From positions 209,485 to 273,484 of the forward strand of contig NZ_NEGC01000005.1 of NCBI RefSeq assembly GCF_002135335.1: a stretch of DNA of 64,000 nt, read 5' to 3'. Origin of the DNA: Acinetobacter sp. ANC 4470. Lineage in GTDB: Bacteria > Pseudomonadota > Gammaproteobacteria > Pseudomonadales > Moraxellaceae. Shown here piece by piece: positions 19,943-28,833 of this stretch. Below the pieces are notes generated by a model. It saw only the letters and a list, made by a program, of their open reading frames with translations, was not told the DNA's origin and made no database searches. Each line of letters opens with the position of its first letter. Position 1 is the first letter of the stretch. Position numbers and translations under genes: made by a program.

Positions 19943-20683
19943 TTAACCTTTCACTTTCTGTGACACTAATTTAGGCAACCGTAGCAACATCCCACCCAAT
20001 AAACGCACATGTGCCTGACTCATGCCAAGGTTATCGCGCCATACATTGAAATGAGAAATCCCATCTTCAGGATAAATCACTTGGGTCGGCACATTAATAA
20101 AAGCAACATTCGCCCACTTGAGTCGCACTAAAATTTCACTATCAAAACCCATGCGCGGCTGAAATTTTGCCGAATTTAGAATTTGAATGGTCTGGGCCAG
20201 TGGATAGACTCGAAATCCACACATACTGTCTTTAATATCGAAGGATAGACTGTTAATCCAGACCCAAATATGCGTGGCATAACGACCATATAAGCGTTTT
20301 TTCGGCACGCTCTCATCAAAAATTGGCTGACCAATCACCATCGCTTCTGGATGCTGCTGAGAAATGTCTAAAAATTTGGCTACATCCTGCCAGTCATGCT
20401 GACCATCAGAATCAAGTTGTAAGGCATGACTAAACCCTAAAGCATAGGCATGACGTAAACCGCTCATGACCGCCTGCCCTTTACCTTGATTGTGCGAATG
20501 CTCAACCAACTCAACACGGTTATTGTGGGCTTTCATGTCATGTAAAAGTGCGCTACATACTGCATCACAACCATCATTAACTAAAATAATCGGTAACTGA
20601 AACGGCTTCAAATGTGCAACCAAAGCCTCAATATAATGCGGATGGTTATAAACAGGAATCACAAAACAATGCTGCATATACAT
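19943..20683 (-). CDS. Glycosyltransferase family 2 protein
   Basis: The 246-aa GT-A fold enzyme has FVIPVYNHPHYI (7-18), VNDGCD, NQGKGQAVMSGLRHAYA and a DSDGQHD motif supplying the metal-binding acidic residues. It resembles dolichyl-phosphate-mannose-synthase-like GT2 enzymes and lacks C-terminal membrane helices. It likely adds a sugar to the lipid anchor or head group of the aryl polyene. It lies in the operon between the ligase/dehydratase fusion (6 bp) and the LpxL-like gene (4 bp). Confidence 0.9.
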   Translation of the reverse strand: MYMQHCFVIPVYNHPHYIEALVAHLKPFQLPIILVNDGCDAVCSALLHDMKAHNNRVELVEHSHNQGKGQAVMSGLRHAYALGFSHALQLDSDGQHDWQDVAKFLDISQQHPEAMVIGQPIFDESVPKKRLYGRYATHIWVWINSLSFDIKDSMCGFRVYPLAQTIQILNSAKFQPRMGFDSEILVRLKWANVAFINVPTQVIYPEDGISHFNVWRDNLGMSQAHVRLLGGMLLRLPKLVSQKVKG

Positions 20684-20689
20684 TCTCTT

Positions 20690-22360
20690 TTAAACCTGCT
20701 CAGTTTGTGTTTTAAACAACAAACGCCCCGATGCCAAGGTCTGATCTGCATGGATCAATTCAAAACTCACTTTGTGCAATTTTCGTGACAGTTTGAGTTG
20801 CAATACCATATATGGTCGAATCAGATCTTGAAATTTCAATTGTTCAAAACCATTACACCATTCCAGATCGGCCCAAGTTTGACGGGAAAAATGCTGAACA
20901 AAACCAATCTGCCCCACACCAGGGAAAATCGGATAATCAGGGAAATGCCCTTTAAAACACTCCAATTCAGCAGAAAATTCAAGCTGATAAATAGCCTGAT
21001 CTGACTCATTCTGTTGTGCCAATACAATAGGCAACAACATTGGTTGAAATAAGGATTTCATGTACTGTTTATTCAGCTTAGATTGTGCATTTTGTGGTAA
21101 TTGGGTCAAAAACCGCCACTGCCTTGGAATGGCAATGCCCTCTAGTTTTAATTGTAATTGTGCTTTAATTGCCGCCACAAATTGCGCTTTGCTGCTACTT
21201 TGCTGCTGTTGTCTGGCAGGTTCAGACAATACCGCAACACAGGCTAAAATCTGCCGATGTTCACGCTCTAAAATTAAAACATGACACTGTGCAATCTCAT
21301 CAAGTTCTATTATTTTGTGTTCAATCGCATCTAAACTTAAGCGTTTTTCTTCCAGTTTCACAATCCGATCTAAACGCCCCAATAAACGAAATGGACTTTT
21401 GGCATTGGTTGCGTCAAGCATTTCAATTTTATCACCGGTTAAAATCCAGTTTTCACTAAAAGCATGATTGGCTTGTACTGCCAATTCTTGTTGATCGCTC
21501 ACTTGAATGTCTACATTGGCAAAGGGTATCCATAACGCATCATCTTGTTGTCGATGTGCGATTCCACCCGTTTCCGAACTGCCAAACACTTCGTGAATCG
21601 GGCGGTTTAAATAAGGGCGCACACCCGAATCCAATTTACCGCCCGATGAATATACGCTTAAACAGTGCTGTAGTCGCACATCTGGAGTCCAGCGTTTTAA
21701 TAACGCAGGACTGGAAATAACATAATTTTCAATGCTTAAAGGTGCTAATTTTTGTTGAATATCGGCAACATCTTCAGGGAAAGCCAATTGAGTTTGATAA
21801 AAACAGCGCCCACTGGCTAAAGGCCACAACAGCTTGAACAATAAACCATAAATATGTTGATGGCTGACAGTCGCGATAGCAATGGTCTGTTCAAGTAACT
21901 GAAAACTGGCATCTAAGCCTTGCACTTCATTCAAGAGCTGACGCAAAGTCCGCGGGATTTTTTTCGGTCGCCCAGTAGAACCTGAAGTATAGAAATAGAG
22001 CTGGGCCTGATTTAAAAAGGCATCATCTAGATTCAGTTCAACCTGCGGATCTGTTGTAGCCAATATAGGCTGACGCTGTAAGAACAGAATATTTTGCTCA
22101 GCCAATTCTTTTTCTAAATCACTGACTCGATTGGGTGGCAATAGCACCTGTTTTTGCGCTAAAAGTGCCGCAAACAACAGCACTAAAAACTCATAACTAT
22201 CGGGTTCCCATAACGCCCAACTGCTCTGTGATAATAACTGGATTGCATGACTTTGTTGTATCACCTCTTGCCAAAAACCCTGAAAATGGATTGGGCTTAA
22301 ATCAGCCTGAATACACAGTGGTTTCAGTGAATGAATATGATTCTGAAAATGACACAACAT
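20690..22360 (-). CDS. Adenylation enzyme fused to ApeI-like dehydratase
   Basis: A two-domain protein of 556 aa. Residues 1 to about 440 form an AMP-dependent acyl-ACP/CoA synthetase with the P-loop TSGSTGRPKK (125-134), SSETGG near 256 and TGD/RLDRIVK. Residues from about 455 form a hotdog dehydratase starting FKGHFPDYPIFPGVGQIGF (469-487), with the His-containing HFP and the PGV motif of FabZ/ApeI enzymes. The first domain would activate the aryl acid and load it on an ACP. The second would dehydrate intermediates with the ApeP-like partner. In the E. coli ape locus these functions (ApeH, ApeI) are recalled as separate proteins. Confidence 0.9.
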   Translation of the reverse strand: MLCHFQNHIHSLKPLCIQADLSPIHFQGFWQEVIQQSHAIQLLSQSSWALWEPDSYEFLVLLFAALLAQKQVLLPPNRVSDLEKELAEQNILFLQRQPILATTDPQVELNLDDAFLNQAQLYFYTSGSTGRPKKIPRTLRQLLNEVQGLDASFQLLEQTIAIATVSHQHIYGLLFKLLWPLASGRCFYQTQLAFPEDVADIQQKLAPLSIENYVISSPALLKRWTPDVRLQHCLSVYSSGGKLDSGVRPYLNRPIHEVFGSSETGGIAHRQQDDALWIPFANVDIQVSDQQELAVQANHAFSENWILTGDKIEMLDATNAKSPFRLLGRLDRIVKLEEKRLSLDAIEHKIIELDEIAQCHVLILEREHRQILACVAVLSEPARQQQQSSSKAQFVAAIKAQLQLKLEGIAIPRQWRFLTQLPQNAQSKLNKQYMKSLFQPMLLPIVLAQQNESDQAIYQLEFSAELECFKGHFPDYPIFPGVGQIGFVQHFSRQTWADLEWCNGFEQLKFQDLIRPYMVLQLKLSRKLHKVSFELIHADQTLASGRLLFKTQTEQV

Positions 22361-22371
22361 AACAATCCGTT

Positions 22372-22926
22372 TTATTCCTGAAGTTGATTTAAGCGTTGCT
22401 GACGCTTACGCAATATAAATTCGCCCAGCAATAACAGCCCCATCAACACATAGGAAATAAAACCGTTATACAGCACCCACACCTGCATTGAAGCAAACAA
22501 GACCGTTGCTAAAGAAATCAGGGCATTCATCACAAAGAAAACACACCAGACTATAGTGACTTTACGCGTCCAAATCACCCCTGCTTCGGGTAAATTCGGT
22601 TCAGCCAAACGGGCAAAACGCTCAATCATAGAGGGTGGTTTTATTAAAGTCACTGCAAAAATAGCGAGTGAACCCAGACTCATCAATACCGGATAGAGTT
22701 TCAGCCATGCTTGATCTTTTAGAATCAAACTCAGGCTGCCACATAAAATGGCAAATCCAGTTAAGAGCCAGAGTAAAGCATTGCCCTTACTGAATAGGCG
22801 CAACATTCCGAGGACAATCAACAAACTACTGACCCAGATATATTGACCCTGCGCTAAGCTATAACCCACTAAAAAGGGATAGAGAATCAAACCGATGACC
22901 ACTATCCCTTGGAAGACCCATTTCAT
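22372..22926 (-). CDS. COG4648-like integral membrane protein of the APE operon
   Basis: The 184-aa protein is almost entirely membrane-embedded, with about six hydrophobic helices and a short basic C-terminus (LRKRQQRLNQ). It has no recognisable catalytic motif. Membrane proteins of this size regularly sit next to the ACPs in aryl polyene clusters. It overlaps the ACP stop by 4 bp and is 11 bp from the ligase fusion. The function is unknown; a role in membrane anchoring of the biosynthetic complex is conjecture. Confidence 0.8.
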   Translation of the reverse strand: MKWVFQGIVVIGLILYPFLVGYSLAQGQYIWVSSLLIVLGMLRLFSKGNALLWLLTGFAILCGSLSLILKDQAWLKLYPVLMSLGSLAIFAVTLIKPPSMIERFARLAEPNLPEAGVIWTRKVTIVWCVFFVMNALISLATVLFASMQVWVLYNGFISYVLMGLLLLGEFILRKRQQRLNQLQE

Positions 22927-23174
22927 GCAGCAGACATATTCTGAATCACAGTCACAACATCTTGCACTGTACGTACATTTTTAAAATCTTCAGGATTCAC
23001 TTGCTTACCCGTCAATTCTTTAATTTTGACTACAAGATCAATGGCATCAATGCTATCGACATCCAAATCTGTGGCTAAATTTGCATCGAGCTGCACATCT
23101 TCTGGATTAATCTCAAACAGATCTTCCATCCATGCTCTTAATTTTTCGAGTACTTGTTCCTGAGTTAACATCAC
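22923..23174 (-). CDS. Acyl carrier protein (ApeF-like)
   Basis: The 83-aa carrier protein has the phosphopantetheine attachment Ser41 in DVDSIDAIDL and the acidic helix II typical of type II ACPs. It is the second of two adjacent ACPs. In the characterised aryl polyene system one ACP carries the aryl starter and chain. It overlaps the membrane protein gene by 4 bp and lies 6 bp after the other ACP. No phosphopantetheinyl transferase is encoded in the operon, so a housekeeping one must modify it. Confidence 0.92.
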   Translation of the reverse strand: MMLTQEQVLEKLRAWMEDLFEINPEDVQLDANLATDLDVDSIDAIDLVVKIKELTGKQVNPEDFKNVRTVQDVVTVIQNMSAA

Positions 23175-23180
23175 AACCTC

Positions 23181-23441
23181 TTATGCCGTTTTCTGTGCTT
23201 CAACTAAAGCTACAAGGCTTTGAATTGATTTAAAATATTGTTTGGTTTCTGCCGATTCAGCATTCAAATGAATGTTGTAACGCTTTTTCAAAGCCAAACC
23301 AAGTTCCAAAGCATCAATTGAATCTAGACCTAAGCCCTCACCAAACAACGGTGCTTCAGTCTCAATATCATCTATGCTGATGTCTTCTAGGGCCAAAACA
23401 TCAATAATCATTTGCTTTAATTCATCAGCAAGATTGCTCAT
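23181..23441 (-). CDS. Acyl carrier protein (ApeE-like)
   Basis: The 86-aa phosphopantetheine-binding protein has the attachment Ser41 in GLDSIDALELG and an acidic N-terminal half. It is distinct in sequence from its downstream neighbour, so the two ACPs probably serve different steps or partners rather than being a recent duplication. Its start overlaps the lysophospholipid-acyltransferase gene by 17 bp. Confidence 0.92.
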   Translation of the reverse strand: MSNLADELKQMIIDVLALEDISIDDIETEAPLFGEGLGLDSIDALELGLALKKRYNIHLNAESAETKQYFKSIQSLVALVEAQKTA

Positions 23442-24246
23442 TTTTAGATAACTCTTGGTTAAAAAATTGGTGTAATTGATGATTTAAATGACGCACATTT
23501 TTCGGACTGACCGTGGCATCTTCTAAAATATCATCGACTTGAATGGCATCCAGTACTTTCACATGAATATGAAATGGCTGTGAAGGAATGTGATACCACT
23601 TTTCATTTTTAGTTAAAGTTGAAGGCGTACAGGTCAATAACACTGGACGAATCGGCACATGGGCACGAATGGCAATATTCGCCGCGCCACGTTGAAATTC
23701 ATTCAACAACTCACCTTTTGCAGTTCGTGTGCCTTCAGGAAAAATCAACAAAGATGCCGCTTGATCTAACTTTAGTTTGTCCACACAGTCCTGAATAAAT
23801 TGTTCAGAACCTGCATTTAAAATATAACCTGCATTTTGCACTGGCCCTTTGGTAAATGGATTGGCCCATAATGCTTGCTTGACCACACAATTCGCCTGTT
23901 CCATTAGACCAATCAATATCACCACATCCACCAGTGTTGGGTGATTAGCAATGACCAGTTCTTGTCTACTTTGCTGTAATTTTTCTAGACCTTCAATGTC
24001 ATAGGTCATAATTCCAAGCTTTACCATCATTTCAGTAAAACTTTTGAAACTATAGCGAATCACATTTTGTGTACGCTGCTGACGTAAGCTTTTATTTTTT
24101 GTCGATAAATTTACTAATGGTACAACTAAACCACCAATGGCAACACCACCGATACCAAAACTGGCAAAACTAAATCCTGTCGCACCGACACGCCATAGAT
24201 AATTGGCTTTTTGTTTAATGTGATTCAGCTTTAACATTTTTGCCAC
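23425..24246 (-). CDS. PlsC-like 1-acylglycerol-3-phosphate acyltransferase
   Basis: The 273-aa LPLAT-family enzyme has the catalytic NHPTLVD (NHX4D type; H102, D107), FPEGTR (169-174) and a hydrophobic Gly-rich N-terminal segment (about 20-47) that probably inserts in the membrane. It presumably builds or acylates the lipid carrying the polyene. It overlaps the chain-length factor gene by 16 bp and the ApeE-like ACP by 17 bp. This is the position of apeD in the E. coli locus. Confidence 0.88.
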   Translation of the reverse strand: MAKMLKLNHIKQKANYLWRVGATGFSFASFGIGGVAIGGLVVPLVNLSTKNKSLRQQRTQNVIRYSFKSFTEMMVKLGIMTYDIEGLEKLQQSRQELVIANHPTLVDVVILIGLMEQANCVVKQALWANPFTKGPVQNAGYILNAGSEQFIQDCVDKLKLDQAASLLIFPEGTRTAKGELLNEFQRGAANIAIRAHVPIRPVLLTCTPSTLTKNEKWYHIPSQPFHIHVKVLDAIQVDDILEDATVSPKNVRHLNHQLHQFFNQELSKNEQSC

Positions 24247-24869
24247 GCTTGCATATGAGAATCATCTGGATTCTGCTGAGATTGCTGCCAGAAATCATAA
24301 AATTTTTGTGCATCCACATATTGATGTCGATGATGTGCCAAAGCATGCAGATCAAATTGTAGATTGGGAGTATCAAGGCTGATTAGCGCAGACATGGCAA
24401 AACCACAAAAAGGCTGGAACTCCTGATAAATCGCAGGTAGTGCTTCATCGTAATACACCACCAAAACCCGTGAATTGAGTTGTTTTGTTGTTTTTAACCA
24501 CGCATAGGCTTCAATCAGTGCTTCACTCCACGACGCTGCCAAACTGGTCGAAGGTGTAGAATCCTGACATAAAATTGAATACAGCCCCGCAATAGCATTG
24601 TGGACAGAAGTCGAAAATTGGGTGGGTGATGGCGTTTGATCTTGCAGTACATCTGCTAAAATTTTCAGCGTTTTATGCTCATCACCATATTGCGAAGCCC
24701 AGACAATATAGTCCACTGATTCAGCATTCAGCGAGCCAATGGCACTATTGATTGCTAATTTGGCAATACTAGACAATCGTCTGCGCTGCATTGCAGGGAT
24801 TTTTTCTAAGGCAGGGACGGTTTCATCGGCACGACTGATATACAGTTGAGATATATTTATTTGAATCAT
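24231..24869 (-). CDS. Beta-ketoacyl synthase chain-length-factor-like protein (ApeC-like)
   Basis: First gene of the operon. The 212-aa protein matches only the N-terminal part of a ketosynthase: it has QYGDEHKTLKILADVL and SPTQFSTSVHNAIAGLYSI but no Cys-His-His triad. This is the truncated beta-ketoacyl-synthase-like chain-length factor found in aryl polyene systems, where it pairs with a full ketosynthase to set chain length. Here the partner is probably the 11008-12210 enzyme. It is not a broken gene, since reading frame and length suit the family. Confidence 0.85.
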   Translation of the reverse strand: MIQINISQLYISRADETVPALEKIPAMQRRRLSSIAKLAINSAIGSLNAESVDYIVWASQYGDEHKTLKILADVLQDQTPSPTQFSTSVHNAIAGLYSILCQDSTPSTSLAASWSEALIEAYAWLKTTKQLNSRVLVVYYDEALPAIYQEFQPFCGFAMSALISLDTPNLQFDLHALAHHRHQYVDAQKFYDFWQQSQQNPDDSHMQAWQKC

Positions 24870-24927
24870 TGCCGAAATTTTCCGTACCCTAAGAATATTT
24901 TTAGCTCAAGGCTATTTTATTCGCGGG

Positions 24928-24957
24928 ATTATAGCACCTGTCATAAAAATTACACAA
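24928..24957 (-). promoter_or_regulatory. Promoter of the aryl polyene operon
   Basis: On the minus strand a perfect -10 TATAAT (24928-24933) lies 18 bp downstream of TTGTGT (24952-24957). This gives an untranslated leader of about 50 nt before the first gene. No other good promoter is visible down to 8632, so this one may drive the whole 16-kb operon. Confidence 0.55.
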
Positions 24958-25044
24958 AAATATCCTTTACACGATCAATAAAATACATATATGAATTTGA
25001 TTTAAATCAGTATTTATAAAACAACCTAGAGACTATTTTTGCTG

Positions 25045-25074
25045 AAAAAAAACCAGCAACCGAAGTTGCTGGTT
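25045..25074 (-). terminator. Terminator of the cysM-rlmD-relA operon
   Basis: A 10-bp stem AACCAGCAAC/GTTGCTGGTT with a tetraloop is followed, on the minus strand, by a run of T. It lies 26 bp after relA and insulates it from the aryl polyene promoter region. Confidence 0.85.
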
Positions 25075-25099
25075 CTAACGTTAAAATTGAACGATGCGC

Positions 25100-27406
25100 T
25101 TAATTGCCTTGTACCAAACGGCGTGCACTAATAATCCCCGGTTGCTGCTCCAAACGTGCCAACAAACGTGATAATTGTGCTAAACCTTTCACCTCAATTA
25201 ATAATTTCATATTGGCAATCCCATCTGATTCTGAAATAGTATTGACCTGACGAATATTAATTTGATCAGAAAAAATCACTTGGGTTAAGTCTTTCAACAA
25301 ACCCCGGCGATCATAAGCTTCCACCACAATTTGCACGCTCTGCCCACGTGTTGGCTGCATTTCCCAATCCGCTTCTACCGCACGTTCAGGTTCTTGAGTA
25401 ATCATACGGATATAATCAGGACAGACCACTTTATGAATGCTTACCCCACGATTAAGCGTGATATACCCACCAATAGATTCACCATGAACAGGTTGACAGC
25501 ATTGAGCAATATGTAGTTCTACATTATCCAAACCATCAATCAGAATCCCATGCGCAGAAAGTGTATGACTGGCACGTGGATTTAAAGTTGGTTTCAGCAC
25601 CAGTTCAGGTTCATCCTGCCCTAAATGCATATGGCGATTCACTTGATTAATCAAAGAGTGCAAACTAATGTCGCCGTTGACTAAACCAATCAAAATATCT
25701 TCACCCAATTTGACATTAAAATGATTACAATAATCACTTAAATCAATACTTTTGGGATGAATTGCCAAACGTAAAAGTTCTTTATTCAGAATCTCACGAC
25801 CAACTTCCAGGTTTTTACTGCGATCTTGCTGTCTAAACCAATGACGCAATTTATCACGCGCGCGCGAAGTCTTAATATAACCCAGTGAATTCACCAACCA
25901 ATCACGATTTGGATCGCGATCTTTTTTGGTTAAAATTTCAACTTGCTCACCGGTTTTTAGCGTGTAGGTTAATGGCACATAACGCTGGTTGACACGTGCG
26001 GCATAACATTTATTGCCCACTTCGGTATGCACATGATAAGCAAAGTCTAAAACCGTTGAACCGCGGGGTAATTCTTTAATATCACCATCACGGCTAAACA
26101 CATAAATCTTCTCAAACCCTTCAAAATCTTGAAGTTGTTCAAAATTCTCATTGTCTTCACCCGATTTATGCGCATTGGCATCATTACGTTCTTGGTAATG
26201 TTCCAAGACTGCGCGTAACGAATGTAAGCGATGATTAAAGGAATGATCGGTGTTTTTGCCACCTTCCTTATAATTGAAATGCGAACAGACCCCAAGTTCA
26301 GCTTCTTGATGCATGGCCTTGGTACGAATTTGCACTTCAAGCGATTTATTTTCTGCAATCACGGCAGTGTGTAACGAACGATAACCATTGGCTTTCGGAT
26401 TGGTAATATAGTCATCAAACTGATGCGGAATATGTCGCCAAATTTGATGCACAATACCCAGTGAGTGATAGCACTCAGGTACGGATTTAACCAAGACACG
26501 TACAGCACGAATGTCATATAACTGATCAAAACTTAGATCTTTACTTTTCATTTTTCGATAAATCGAATAAATGTGTTTAACCCGTCCAGTGATCTCCGCT
26601 TCTATATTGTAAACAGCCAGTTCTTTTTTCAGTTTATCAATGACAAATTGAATATATTGTTCACGCTCTAAACGTTTTTCATTCAGTAAAGAGGCAATTT
26701 CTTTATAGCGTTCTGGTGCCAAATAACGAAATGCTAAATCTTCAAGCTCCCACTTGAGCTGAGCAATGCCGAGGCGATGTGCCAGTGGTGAATAAATGGT
26801 GAGAATTTCTCGCGCAACACGCTCTTGACGCTCTTTAGAGGCTTGAGTCAATTCTCGCAAAGCATAGGTACGCTCGGCAAGTTTGATCAAGACCACACGC
26901 ACATCTTCAGTCACCGAAATCAGCATTTTATAAATGCCGCTTAAATGTTCGCGTTGGTTATTATTAAAGTGATCTTCTAAACGCTTATTCTTTTCAATGA
27001 GCTCTGAAAGTTTACCCATCGCCAATGTCCCTTGGACTAGACTATGGACTTGCTCTCCAAAATGTTCACGAACTTCCTCAAGCGTCATCACGCCTTCACG
27101 AACACTCCGATACAACATCGCTGCAGATAAGGTGTCTTCATCGACATGTAAATGCGCCAAAATATCGGCCATTTCAATACCGGTATAAAAGGTATTTGAA
27201 CGATGATTAACCGTGGTTTGCAGCTCTTTATGTAAAGTTAAATGGGCAACTTCTTCGAGTTGTTTAAGCGCTGCGCCATCTAATATGCCACGAACGCGAT
27301 TCAACCATTCAGCCAAATCATGTCGAGCTTGTTCGGCATGTTCTACAGTCGCTTCCTCTGACAACTCATTGAGTCGCCCAGGAAGTTGCTCACGTACTGT
27401 GACCAT
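25100..27406 (-). CDS. relA: GTP pyrophosphokinase RelA
   Basis: RelA makes (p)ppGpp on ribosomes carrying uncharged tRNA (stringent response). In the 768-aa protein the N-terminal hydrolase domain (to about 190) lacks the HD metal site (AAMLYRSVREG where SpoT has His-Asp), so it is a synthetase-only RelA. The synthetase domain (about 230-390) has YSIYRKM, DIRAVRVLV, NGYRSLHTAV and LEVQIRTKAMH. The TGS domain (about 430-490) starts IYVFSRDGDIKELP, and an ACT domain ends the protein. It is the last gene of the cysM-exonuclease-rlmD-relA operon, 17 bp after rlmD. Confidence 0.96.
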   Translation of the reverse strand: MVTVREQLPGRLNELSEEATVEHAEQARHDLAEWLNRVRGILDGAALKQLEEVAHLTLHKELQTTVNHRSNTFYTGIEMADILAHLHVDEDTLSAAMLYRSVREGVMTLEEVREHFGEQVHSLVQGTLAMGKLSELIEKNKRLEDHFNNNQREHLSGIYKMLISVTEDVRVVLIKLAERTYALRELTQASKERQERVAREILTIYSPLAHRLGIAQLKWELEDLAFRYLAPERYKEIASLLNEKRLEREQYIQFVIDKLKKELAVYNIEAEITGRVKHIYSIYRKMKSKDLSFDQLYDIRAVRVLVKSVPECYHSLGIVHQIWRHIPHQFDDYITNPKANGYRSLHTAVIAENKSLEVQIRTKAMHQEAELGVCSHFNYKEGGKNTDHSFNHRLHSLRAVLEHYQERNDANAHKSGEDNENFEQLQDFEGFEKIYVFSRDGDIKELPRGSTVLDFAYHVHTEVGNKCYAARVNQRYVPLTYTLKTGEQVEILTKKDRDPNRDWLVNSLGYIKTSRARDKLRHWFRQQDRSKNLEVGREILNKELLRLAIHPKSIDLSDYCNHFNVKLGEDILIGLVNGDISLHSLINQVNRHMHLGQDEPELVLKPTLNPRASHTLSAHGILIDGLDNVELHIAQCCQPVHGESIGGYITLNRGVSIHKVVCPDYIRMITQEPERAVEADWEMQPTRGQSVQIVVEAYDRRGLLKDLTQVIFSDQINIRQVNTISESDGIANMKLLIEVKGLAQLSRLLARLEQQPGIISARRLVQGN

Positions 27407-27423
27407 ACCCGTCTCCTACCTCT

Positions 27424-28827
27424 TTACTTATCATATTCTAAATCGTTTATTTCATTGTATTTTTCGAATAAGGCAATAGATTCAACATGTCCCGTATGGG
27501 TAAACATATCCATTACCCCAGCCTTTTTTAATCGATAGCCATATTGTGCCAACACACCAGCATCACGTGCCAAGGTTGCAGGATTACATGACACATAAAC
27601 GATTTTTTTTGCACCAAAATTAGGTACATAATGCATTATCTCCTCTGCACCAGCGCGCGGAGGATCAATCAATAATGCATCAAACCCTTGATTTGCCCAA
27701 GAATGATGCGAAAAATCTTTTGTTAAATCTTGTGAATAAAAGTGCGCGTGAACTATACCGTTGATTTCAGCATTTTCCGCAGCACGTCGTACCATTTCTT
27801 CACTCCCTTCAACACCCACCACTTGTCCTGTTTCCCCCACACAACGCGCAAGCGGTAAAGTGAAATTTCCTAGACCACAAAATAAGTCTAGAACACGCTC
27901 GCCTTGCTGCAATTGAAGCAAATCACATGCCAGCTTCACCATCTGTGGATTAATCGTAGAATTAACTTGGGTAAAATCCAGTGGACTAAAACCAAACTTG
28001 AGGTCAAATTCATCCAAAGCATAATGCAAACGCATTGCAGCAGTTGGATCATCCACACGATGCAAACTCTCTGCACCCTCAGGTTGTAAATACAATTGCC
28101 ACTGTTTGTTTAACGCAAATTGTTTTAATTGGTTGACATCCTGTGGTGATAATTTTTCAGTATGACGAACCAGCAATGCAATTTCATCATCACCCATCGC
28201 CAATTCTATATGACCAATGGCTGCTTTGGCTTTTAGACTTTGGAGTAACTGCTTCAATGCAGTGATAGATCCAAATTCACGATCCAGCACCATACAACGA
28301 TCAATCGAAATCAATTTATTGCTTTGATTTTCGCGAAATCCCACCACTAATTTGTCTTTATGTGGAAGATAGCGCACCCCAATACGGGCTTTACGGCGGT
28401 AATCTTCACGGGTTGAACGTAAAGCAGGCAACCATTGCTCAGGTTGGATTCCAGCAAAATGTTCTAAATGTGATTTTAAAACATCTTGTTTCAGACGGAT
28501 TTGTTCATCTAACCGAATATGCTGCATATTACAGCCACCACACACAGTAAAATGCGGACATTTCGGCTCAATACGTGTTGCAGCGGGTTCACTTAATAAT
28601 GCAGTGCTATCCGCTTCTTCCAAGCGTTTGACCACATTGGTAATTTGCGCGGTAACGGTCTCACCCGGCAAAGCATAACGAATAAATACTTTTTTGCCTT
28701 GCTTCTCACTCGGATGATCAGGGTGTGATCCATAGTGTGCTATCCCCCGTCCTTCATGTGAAAGTGACTCAACCTGAAAAGTATAAATCGGCTGTTGAGC
28801 TGGACGGGGCTTGGTTCTATGTTTCAT
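27424..28827 (-). CDS. rlmD: 23S rRNA (uracil-1939-C5)-methyltransferase RlmD
   Basis: RlmD (RumA) methylates U1939 of 23S rRNA using SAM. The 467-aa protein has an N-terminal TRAM domain (about 15-85), an iron-sulfur cluster motif [10 protein letters not shown] (CX5CX2C plus a later Cys), the SAM-binding [22 protein letters not shown], and the catalytic Cys in [12 protein letters not shown]. The rlmD-relA order is conserved in pseudomonads and related gammaproteobacteria. Confidence 0.96.
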   Translation of the reverse strand: MKHRTKPRPAQQPIYTFQVESLSHEGRGIAHYGSHPDHPSEKQGKKVFIRYALPGETVTAQITNVVKRLEEADSTALLSEPAATRIEPKCPHFTVCGGCNMQHIRLDEQIRLKQDVLKSHLEHFAGIQPEQWLPALRSTREDYRRKARIGVRYLPHKDKLVVGFRENQSNKLISIDRCMVLDREFGSITALKQLLQSLKAKAAIGHIELAMGDDEIALLVRHTEKLSPQDVNQLKQFALNKQWQLYLQPEGAESLHRVDDPTAAMRLHYALDEFDLKFGFSPLDFTQVNSTINPQMVKLACDLLQLQQGERVLDLFCGLGNFTLPLARCVGETGQVVGVEGSEEMVRRAAENAEINGIVHAHFYSQDLTKDFSHHSWANQGFDALLIDPPRAGAEEIMHYVPNFGAKKIVYVSCNPATLARDAGVLAQYGYRLKKAGVMDMFTHTGHVESIALFEKYNEINDLEYDK

Positions 28828-28833
28828 GAATAC

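Noticed and set aside
24231..24869. Short ketosynthase-like gene as a truncated pseudogene
   Set aside because: The lack of an active-site Cys and the short length are normal for aryl polyene chain-length-factor proteins. The frame is intact and coupled to the next gene.
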